Below are positions 6,081-11,098 of a stretch of 11,098 nt of DNA, piece by piece. Source of the DNA: Oscillospiraceae bacterium (lineage in GTDB: Bacteria > Bacillota > Clostridia > Oscillospirales > Ruminococcaceae); NCBI GenBank assembly GCA_015067125.1, contig SVNB01000059.1, positions 1 through 11,098 of the forward strand, in the 5' to 3' direction. Within the stretch, counting starts at the first letter, position 1. Each line of letters starts with the position of its first letter. The position numbers and the translations under genes are program-made. The notes below the pieces were generated by a model. That model made no database searches, had not been told where the DNA came from, and saw nothing but the letters and a program-made list of their open reading frames with translations.

Positions 6081-6743
6081 ATCGCGCAGGGCGCCAAAAT
6101 CCAGAATTGTAACGCCGCCGCGTGAAAGTTCAACGTAACCTTCGGAAGAAAAATATTTCAGCATACGGGAAACAACTTCTCTTGCGGAACCCATATATTT
6201 TGCGATCTGTTCATGAGTAAGCCTTATTTCCGCACTTCCGTTCTTTTCGGATTCCGAAAGAAGAAAAATTGCAAGGCGTCGGTCAAAACTCATAAAAAGA
6301 ATCTGCTGCATAACCCACATAACTTCGGAAAAACGGCTGACCGTTTTTTCAAGAAGAAAGATCTTCATTTCGGGCTTGCGTTCCGCAACAAAGCGGAAAG
6401 AAGCCGGACTTAATATGCAGCAGCGGCTGTCTTCTTCCGCATCAACATGAACGTCAAAGGTGATGGAATCCAGTACGCAGGAAGCGGAAAGCACGCAGAC
6501 ATCGCCGGCATAAATACGGTAAAGGGTAATTTCCTTTCCTTCCTCCGAAAGGATATAGACCCTTAAACAGCCGGTTTTTACAAAAATTATGCCGGTGCAT
6601 ACGGTGCCGTCGTGGATATTCTGTCCCTTTTTGAATTCTGCGCAGCCTGCGCCGTTCATCAGATCAATTTTATCTTTTTCAGAAAGTTTTTCCCAAAAGG
6701 GAAAAGAGCTTTTAAAAACATTTTCGCATTTTTCACAGGGCAT
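6069..6743 (-). CDS. Cysteine-rich Crp/Fnr-family transcriptional regulator
   Basis: A 224-residue DNA-binding regulator. The N-terminal cyclic-nucleotide-binding-type beta-roll spans about residues 15-120, a long dimer helix follows (about 122-152), and the C-terminal winged helix has its helix-turn-helix at 175-198 (LTHEQIAKYMG then SAREVVSRML). R188, E189 and R193 line up with CRP R180, E181 and R185, which read GTGA half-sites. There are nine cysteines (3, 6, 34, 49, 59, 83, 89, 108, 109), including an N-terminal CxxC, but the spacing is not that of FNR, so an iron-sulfur or thiol sensor is possible but unproven. The ATG is preceded by AAAAGGAG at 8 nt. It is divergent from the rhodanese lipoprotein and convergent with trx. 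I cannot assign a named subfamily. Confidence 0.92.
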   Translation of the reverse strand: MPCEKCENVFKSSFPFWEKLSEKDKIDLMNGAGCAEFKKGQNIHDGTVCTGIIFVKTGCLRVYILSEEGKEITLYRIYAGDVCVLSASCVLDSITFDVHVDAEEDSRCCILSPASFRFVAERKPEMKIFLLEKTVSRFSEVMWVMQQILFMSFDRRLAIFLLSESEKNGSAEIRLTHEQIAKYMGSAREVVSRMLKYFSSEGYVELSRGGVTILDFGALRDLSL

Positions 6744-6771
6744 GGCAAAGGCTCCTTTTAAAAATTATTAC

Positions 6772-6806
6772 AAACAAAATATATCCCAACTTTTGTTTTC
6801 TGTCAA
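6772..6806 (-). promoter_or_regulatory. Promoter of the Crp/Fnr gene with overlapping dyad
   Basis: On the minus strand there is TTGACA (plus 6801-6806), 17 nt, then TATATT (plus 6778-6783): a near-consensus sigma-A promoter starting near 6771. A perfect 8-bp inverted repeat, AAACAAAA (6772-6779) and TTTTGTTT (6791-6798) with an 11-nt gap, covers the -10 and spacer and is a candidate autoregulatory operator. I see no convincing promoter in the opposite direction for the rhodanese gene. Confidence 0.7.
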
Positions 6807-6831
6807 ATAAAATAAAGAAAGGAGAGGGAAT

Positions 6832-7242
6832 ATGTATATTATAATGATAAAAAGAAGGCTGCTTTCGATAATCGGCGCGCTGGCTTTGCTTTTTGTACTT
6901 TCTGCCTGCGCAATGGAAGAACAGTCTTTTGAAAACGAATATAAACAGATATCGCAGAAAGAGGCGAAAGAAATAATGGATTCCGAAAAGGAATACGTTA
7001 TTCTTGACGTTCGTACCGAAGAAGAATTTGCGGAAAAGCATATTCCCGGCGCGGTGCTTATTCCCCACGATGAAATAGAAAGCAGAGCGGAAAAAGAACT
7101 TTTGGATAAAGAAAAAATTATTCTTGTTTATTGCCGCAGCGGCAACAGAAGCAAGGTTGCCTCTCAAATTCTTGCGGACCTTGGATATTCCGCGGTGTTT
7201 GAATTTGGCGGAATAAACGATTGGCCTTATGAAACCGAATAA
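6832..7242 (+). CDS. Lipoprotein rhodanese-domain protein
   Basis: Predicted membrane-anchored extracytoplasmic sulfurtransferase, 136 aa. Residues 1-26 form a lipoprotein signal peptide: positively charged KRR, a hydrophobic stretch, and the lipobox LSAC with the lipidated cysteine at 26. A single rhodanese domain follows: LDVRTEEEF at 58-66, HIPGA at 70-74, and the active-site loop CRSGNRS at 101-107, with C101 able to carry a persulfide. The domain ends with FGGINDWP. GGAG 7 nt before the ATG at 6832 fixes the start. A later ATG at 6844 is too far from it. It is divergent from the Crp/Fnr gene over 88 bp. Substrate unknown; a role in handling sulfur or sulfide outside the membrane is inference. 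Confidence 0.93.
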   Translation: MYIIMIKRRLLSIIGALALLFVLSACAMEEQSFENEYKQISQKEAKEIMDSEKEYVILDVRTEEEFAEKHIPGAVLIPHDEIESRAEKELLDKEKIILVYCRSGNRSKVASQILADLGYSAVFEFGGINDWPYETE

Positions 7243-7262
7243 AGCATGTTTATCAGAAAAAT

Positions 7263-7290
7263 AAAAAAGCCTCCGGCCGGAGGCTTTTTT
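7263..7290. terminator. Bidirectional terminator between convergent genes
   Basis: A fully self-complementary 28-bp sequence: A-tract, GCCTCC, GGCC centre, GGAGGC, T-tract. It lies between the rhodanese stop (7242) and the zinc-ribbon gene stop (7303) and has a T-run in both directions, so it serves both genes. Confidence 0.93.
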
Positions 7291-7302
7291 GTTTTGCAGA
7301 AA

Positions 7303-7695
7303 TTATGGCTGCTGTGCTCCGCAGTTAAGGCAGAATTTTGCCTCGGCAGAAAGTTCTTTTCCGCAGGCGGGACAGAATTTTTTATCCGAAGCGGGTTCTT
7401 CCGCAAAAGCGGTTTCTGCGGTTTTGGGTGCTTTAAGATTTTCTATTTCTGCGCGCATTTCCGCAATATTTTTTCTTCCGGCGGCAATGCCTTCGAACAT
7501 AAGCATAACTTCTTCTTCAAGAATTTCTCCGGCATCTATTTTGGCAACGTAATATTCTCCGATTTTTTGAACAATGGCGTTTATGCTGCGCTGTTCGCTT
7601 TCTGCTTTTGCAGAAAGTTTTGTGATTTCTATGGCGTTGTTGGTTTTTTCTGTTGCGGTTTTTGCAAAATCGTTTATTTTATCAAAAAATGCCAA
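7303..7695 (-). CDS. Small coiled-coil protein with C-terminal zinc ribbon
   Basis: Predicted 130-residue protein of unknown function. The N-terminal two thirds (about 5-90) is helical and rich in A, E, K and I, likely coiled coil. After a proline/alanine-rich linker the C-terminus has two CxxC pairs (C108/C111 and C122/C125), a typical zinc-ribbon treble. No signal peptide or membrane segment is seen. The start is TTG at 7695-7693: there is no ATG in a suitable place, AAGGGGG lies 7 nt upstream, and the resulting MAFFDKINDFAK is like the N-terminus of similar clostridial proteins as I remember them. It is convergent with the rhodanese gene and divergent from feoA. A metal-binding or scaffold role is plausible but cannot be shown here. 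Confidence 0.85.
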   Translation of the reverse strand: MAFFDKINDFAKTATEKTNNAIEITKLSAKAESEQRSINAIVQKIGEYYVAKIDAGEILEEEVMLMFEGIAAGRKNIAEMRAEIENLKAPKTAETAFAEEPASDKKFCPACGKELSAEAKFCLNCGAQQP

Positions 7696-7732
7696 GTGGA
7701 TTCCCCCTTTTGCGAAAAATCTCTGTATTTTT

Positions 7733-7761
7733 ATTTTACTCTATTTTAATGCCAAAGTCAC
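7733..7761 (-). promoter_or_regulatory. Candidate promoter of the zinc-ribbon gene
   Basis: On the minus strand there is GTGACT (plus 7756-7761), 17 nt, then TAAAAT (plus 7733-7738). The predicted leader is about 30 nt. The -35 falls within a 17-bp stretch nearly identical to the trx promoter (see findings). Confidence 0.45.
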
Positions 7762-7809
7762 CGAAAAATGATAATTTTTTGTTATGAAAAAATCAATTTT
7801 TATTTAACT

Positions 7810-7837
7810 TTGACTGCAAAAGCCTGTTTTTCATATT
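7810..7837 (+). promoter_or_regulatory. Candidate feoA promoter
   Basis: TTGACT (7810-7815), 16 nt, then CATATT (7832-7837). A GATAAT at 7840-7845 is a better -10 by sequence but lies too far from this -35. TGATAAT-type half-sites occur at 7769-7775 and 7839-7845 and resemble Fur half-sites, but no full Fur palindrome is present. Confidence 0.4.
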
Positions 7838-7882
7838 TTGATAATGGGTGGCTCTACCTAAAAACAAAAAAGGAGAGATTTT

Positions 7883-8116
7883 ATGCGGCAGATACCGCTT
7901 TGCGATATGAAAAAAGGCGAACGCTCGGTTATAAAAGAATTGAAAATACAAGGCGGTTTAAGAAGAAGGCTGATGGATATGGGCTTTGTTGAAGGAACGG
8001 CTGTGGAATGTGCGGGAGTAAGCCCTGCGGGGGATCCAAAGGCTTTTCTCATTAGGGGAACGGTGATTGCCCTGAGAAAAGAGGACGCGGCGCAGATTTT
8101 GGGGGTGGCGGAATGA
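7883..8116 (+). CDS. feoA: Ferrous iron transport protein A
   Basis: Small cytoplasmic SH3-like accessory protein of the FeoB ferrous iron transporter, 77 aa, normal length. The family pattern is visible: IPLCDMKKGER at the N-terminus, LRRRLMDMGFVEGT at 27-40, and a C-terminal strand with GTVIALRKEDA. AGGAG sits 8 nt before the ATG. Its stop overlaps the feoB start (ATGA), the usual translational coupling. Since the feoB that follows is broken, this feoA may now lack its partner unless another feoB exists elsewhere. Confidence 0.94.
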   Translation: MRQIPLCDMKKGERSVIKELKIQGGLRRRLMDMGFVEGTAVECAGVSPAGDPKAFLIRGTVIALRKEDAAQILGVAE

Positions 8117-9405
8117 TTATCGGAAAAATTGCCCTTGCGGGCAACCCGAATGTGGGCAAAAGCACGGTTTTCAACGCCCTTACCGGTATGAAGCAGCACA
8201 CGGGCAACTGGTCCGGAAAAACCGTAGGAGCGGCGGAAGGAATGTTTCGCAAAGGCAAAAAAGAAATAAGGCTTGTTGATCTTCCGGGTACATATTCACT
8301 GATAACGGATTCCGCAGAGGAAGAAGTTACCCGGAATTTTCTTTGTTTTGAGGAATTTGACGCGGCTGTGGTTGTATGCGATGCCTGCTGTTTGCAGCGT
8401 AATCTTATTCTTGCGCTGCAAACGGCACAGCTTGTGCCAAAGGTGCTTATCTGCGTTAATATGCTTGATGATGCCCGCAAAAAAGGTATAGAAATAGATA
8501 TAGCGGAGCTTGAAAAAGCCACGGGACTTCCGGCGGTGGTAATTTCCGCTTCCACCGGAGAAGGTATGCAAAACCTGAAAAACGCCATGGCAGATTTGCT
8601 GGAAGAGAGAATAAAAACAGATTTTATCCCGGTAAGATATCCGAAAGATATCGAAGAAGCCGCCGAAAGGATTTTTGATCAGTTTAAAAACAGATATGAT
8701 TTTAGAGGAATATATCCGGTGCTTCGGCTTTTGGAAAACGAGCACGGGTTTGTTGCGGAACTGGAAAAACGCCGGGGAAAAATCCCGAAGGATTTGAAAA
8801 CCGCATTGGAAAGGGAAAAAACACTGCTGCAAAACAAACATCCGGAGGACAAAATCGCCGCCTGCACCGTATTGCGCGCGGAAGAAATCTGCCTTTCCGC
8901 GGTAAAAAGAAATCCGGAGCGGGCAGCAAAAAAAGATGAAAAAATAGATTCGGTGCTCACCGGAAGATGGCTTGGCATACCGGTGATGCTCGGACTTTTC
9001 GGGTTTATATTCTGGCTTACTGTTTCCGGCGCAAACTATCCTTCGGCAATGCTTTCTGCGGCCTTTGCAAAAATCGGGGAATGGCTTTCGGAATTGTTTG
9101 CGGTGCTCAAAATCCCTCCGGTGCTCAATTCTCTTTTGCTTGAAGGAGTATGGAAGGTTTTAAGCTGGGTGGTGGCGGTTATGCTTCCGCCGATGGCGAT
9201 TTTCTTTCCGCTTTTCACAATACTGGAAGATATCGGATATCTGCCAAGGGTGGCCTTTAATCTGGATAGAGGCTTTAAATCCTCCGGCGCCTGCGGAAAA
9301 CAGGCCCTGACCATGTGGTCGGTTTATTTTTGGAAGGAACCGCATATATTTTTGCGGAGGTGCTTTTATGGAATATTCCGCGGCGCTTTATATGCGCCTT
9401 TCTAA
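8113..9405 (+). pseudogene. feoB: feoB, truncated within the membrane domain
   Basis: FeoB is an inner-membrane G-protein-linked Fe(II) transporter, usually 650-750 aa. This frame gives 430 residues, of which 1-401 are FeoB. The G domain is intact: GNPNVGKST at 10-18, DLPG at 56-59, NMLD at 116-119, and a VISAS G5 near 143. The first membrane segment starts near W286, and the FPLFTILEDIGYLPRVAFN core is present. Homology stops after ACGKQALTM (M401, base 9315), exactly before the expected CMGFGCNAAG motif. The last 29 residues are foreign and overlap the recombinase gene. The second half of the permease, including the gate motif, is absent, and no feoB 3' part appears downstream, so transport function is very unlikely. 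It is translationally coupled to feoA by a 4-bp overlap. Confidence 0.93.
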
Positions 9406-10228
9406 GGAGGACGGAAAAAGCGAAGGAAGAAGCATAGGTTCCCAAAGGGCACTACTTTGCGATTATGCGGAAAAAAACGGCTTTTTTATTTATGGGGAAT
9501 ATATAGATTCCGGATTTTCCGGAACGAATTTTGAACGTCCGGCCTTTAAAAAAATGATAGACGATATAGAATCCGGCAGGGTGAATACCGTTATAGTAAA
9601 AGATCTTTCTCGCCTTGGAAGAGATTATATTGCCACCGGGGAATATACCGAAGTTTATTTTCCGGCAAAGGGTGTGCGCTGTATTTCTGTAAGCGACGGA
9701 TACGATTCTGCCGGTAATATTTCGGATATTATTCCTTTCAGGAATATTTTAAACGAAATGTATGCGCGCGATACCAGCCGAAAAATAAGATCCGCATTTT
9801 ATGCAAGAATGAAGCGCGGGGATTTTGTGGGCGCCTTTGCCCCATATGGGTATAAACGCCCGGAAAAAGAAAAACACCGCCTTGTTGTTGATGAAGAACC
9901 GGCAAAAATCGTGCGGCGCATTTTTATGGAAAAAATCGCCGGAAAAGGCCCGAAGCAGATAGCCGAAGAACTTGACCTTGACGGAATAAAAACTCCGCTG
10001 GAATATCGCCGGGGAGAAAAGAAAACTCACAGCTGGCAAAGTGCCACGGTGATAAAAATTTTAAAAAACGAAATGTATATCGGCAATATGGTGCAGGGAA
10101 AAACAGAAAAAATATCCTTCAGAAGCAAAGCATCAAAAAATAATCCGCCGGAAGACTGGTACAGGGTGGAAAACACCCACAAAGCCATAATAAGCCGGGA
10201 ACTTTTTGAAAAGGCAAACAAAAAATGA
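9368..10228 (+). pseudogene. Large serine recombinase, C-terminally truncated
   Basis: Site-specific recombinase of the TndX/TnpX type found on clostridial integrative elements. Present: the resolvase catalytic domain (about 1-150) with ALYMRLSKED and nucleophile serine 12, SGFSGTNFERP at 48-58, and DLSRLGRDY at 79-87, then the recombinase DNA-binding domain (about 155-270, APYGYKRPEK through NEMYIGNMVQGK). Usual length is about 500-700 aa. Here it stops at 286, just after the NTHKAIISRELFE segment, before the cysteine zinc ribbon and coiled coil. GGAGG 7 nt before the ATG gives a good start. The 5' end overlaps the broken feoB, and the TGA abuts a terminator arm. It no longer looks able to integrate DNA normally, although the catalytic core is intact. 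It probably relies on transcription from the feo operon. Confidence 0.88.
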
Positions 10229-10265
10229 AAAAGAGCCTTCGGCGCGGCTGCCGAAGGCTCTTTTT
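10228..10265. terminator. Strong bidirectional terminator
   Basis: A 16-bp perfect stem (10228-10243 and 10250-10265) with a 6-nt loop, including A5 and T5 arms, so it can end transcription both ways. It lies 35 bp beyond the symporter stop and is probably that gene's original terminator. It also caps the recombinase gene, whose stop codon shares its first base. Confidence 0.93.
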
Positions 10266-10300
10266 GCAGAAGATATTCTTGTATGTAAGGAGAGTGAATT

Positions 10301-11098
10301 TTATTTGATAACTTCTTTGCTGTGTTCTTCGTTGATTTCCTTGAAAACGGAAAGCATGGGTTCAACGTGTTTGCCTTTGATTACACGGTCAACGTAGTTT
10401 TTGGTGATTTTATAAACTACCGGGCTGAGTACGATTACGCCGATAAGGTTGGGGATCATCATAAGTCCGTTAAAGGTATCGGAAACGTCCCAAGCAAGGG
10501 AAGAATGAAGCATCGGGCCCACAAAAACCATGGATACGAAAATCACTTTATAAACAATAGTGGCTTTTGTTCCGAAAAGGTATTCCCATGCCTTGGTGCC
10601 GTAAACGCTCCAGCCGAGAACGGTGGAAAAAGCAAAAAGCATAATTGCAATGGCGATGAAGTATTTTCCGAAGCCGCCGAAAAGGGTTTCGAAAGAAGCG
10701 CCCACCAGTGCGGAAGCCTCTATGCCGCTTACAAGGACCTGGCCGGTGGTAAGATCCACAACACCGGAAGAAAGAACCGCAAATGCGGAAAGAGTGCATA
10801 CGATAAGGGTATCAACAAATACCTCGAAAATGCCCCACATACCCTGTTTAACGGGTTCTTTTACGTTGGAGCAGGAATGTACCATAACGGAAGAACCAAG
10901 GCCGGCTTCGTTGGAGAAAACGCCGCGTTTGCAGCCCCAGGTTACAACTTCTTTCATCACAATACCCGCAAAACCGCCGGCAACGGCATCAACGCCAAAG
11001 GCGTTTTTAAAAATGGAAGCAAAAACAGCGCCTGCCATATCTATGTTTGCGATAAAAATTGCGATGGTGCCAAGAAGATAAAGAACGACCATGGTGGG
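10301..11098 (-). CDS. Sodium:alanine/glycine symporter (AGCS), 3' part
   Basis: Integral membrane transporter that takes up alanine or glycine with sodium. The window holds the C-terminal 265 residues. The start lies beyond the right edge, and the ATG near 11092 is internal. Family members are about 450-550 aa. Visible landmarks are the TWGCKRGVFSNEAGLGSS signature region of AGCS proteins, several hydrophobic membrane spans (for example FIAIAIMLFAFSTVLGWS and LMMIPNLIGVIVLSPVVYK), and a charged cytoplasmic tail ending in EEHSKEVIK. The gene is convergent with the feo/recombinase block and ends 35 bp before the shared terminator. The frame is intact throughout. Confidence 0.93.
   Translation of the reverse strand, partial: PTMVVLYLLGTIAIFIANIDMAGAVFASIFKNAFGVDAVAGGFAGIVMKEVVTWGCKRGVFSNEAGLGSSVMVHSCSNVKEPVKQGMWGIFEVFVDTLIVCTLSAFAVLSSGVVDLTTGQVLVSGIEASALVGASFETLFGGFGKYFIAIAIMLFAFSTVLGWSVYGTKAWEYLFGTKATIVYKVIFVSMVFVGPMLHSSLAWDVSDTFNGLMMIPNLIGVIVLSPVVYKITKNYVDRVIKGKHVEPMLSVFKEINEEHSKEVIK

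Noticed and set aside
7246..7749. Plus-strand open frame opposite the zinc-ribbon gene
   Set aside because: It starts within the terminator region, is Phe/Cys-rich, and is explained as the complement of the minus-strand gene with its two CxxC motifs.
7768..7850. Fur box controlling feoAB
   Set aside because: Only isolated TGATAAT half-sites are present; no 7-1-7 or 19-bp palindrome could be made without many mismatches.
10206..10397. Shifted frame after the recombinase stop as a frameshifted C-terminus
   Set aside because: The frame runs through the terminator hairpin into antisense of the symporter gene and shows no paired cysteines of a recombinase zinc ribbon, so loss by deletion is more likely than a frameshift.

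Overview
The window looks like a chromosomal segment of an anaerobic Firmicute, most likely a gut-type member of the Clostridia (Oscillospiraceae/Ruminococcaceae-like). The reasons are a pyruvate phosphate dikinase very close in length and active-site numbering to the Clostridium enzyme, the Firmicute glmU-prs gene order, strong GGAGG ribosome binding sites, FeoAB, an AGCS sodium/alanine symporter, a TndX/TnpX-type large serine recombinase, and intergenic two-hairpin repeats of a kind I associate with gut Clostridia. No RNA gene or CRISPR array was found.

Layout. (1) 57-2684, minus: ppdK, with two candidate promoters in the 249-bp divergent region it shares with glmU. (2) 2934-5231, plus: a glmU-prs operon with a good sigma-A promoter and a strong terminator. 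The GlmU is unusual: its acetyltransferase half keeps its catalytic residues, but its uridylyltransferase half has lost nearly all of them. (3) 5232-5768: a 537-bp gene-free stretch holding a mosaic of palindromic repeats, then an elaborate thioredoxin promoter. (4) 5769-7242: a thioredoxin, a convergent cysteine-rich Crp/Fnr regulator overlapping it by 12 bp, and a divergent lipoprotein rhodanese. These look like one redox/sulfur module. The thioredoxin promoter carries a GTGAC-AAA-GTCAC palindrome centred near -41 and a perfect 13-bp inverted repeat flanking the -10 box and covering the Shine-Dalgarno. (5) 7303-7695, minus: a small coiled-coil/zinc-ribbon protein with a TTG start. (6) 7883-10228: feoA and the first 401 codons of feoB, broken off inside the membrane domain. 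The break joins to a large serine recombinase gene that is itself cut off before its zinc-ribbon and coiled-coil domains. (7) 10228-11098: a bidirectional terminator and the 3' part of an AGCS symporter gene that runs off the window.

How it fits together. The first half is housekeeping: PEP/pyruvate interconversion, a wall-precursor acetyltransferase and PRPP synthesis. The middle is a probable thiol or sulfur stress module in which the Crp/Fnr protein, whose recognition helix carries the CRP-type R-E-x-x-x-R pattern, is the natural candidate to act on the GTGA-type palindrome in front of trx. The feo locus is a scar: both feoB and the recombinase are truncated, so a mobile element probably entered feoB and a later deletion removed the rest of the element and the feoB 3' half up to the symporter terminator. 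The most novel-looking items are the GlmU with a dead uridylyltransferase domain and the trx promoter architecture.
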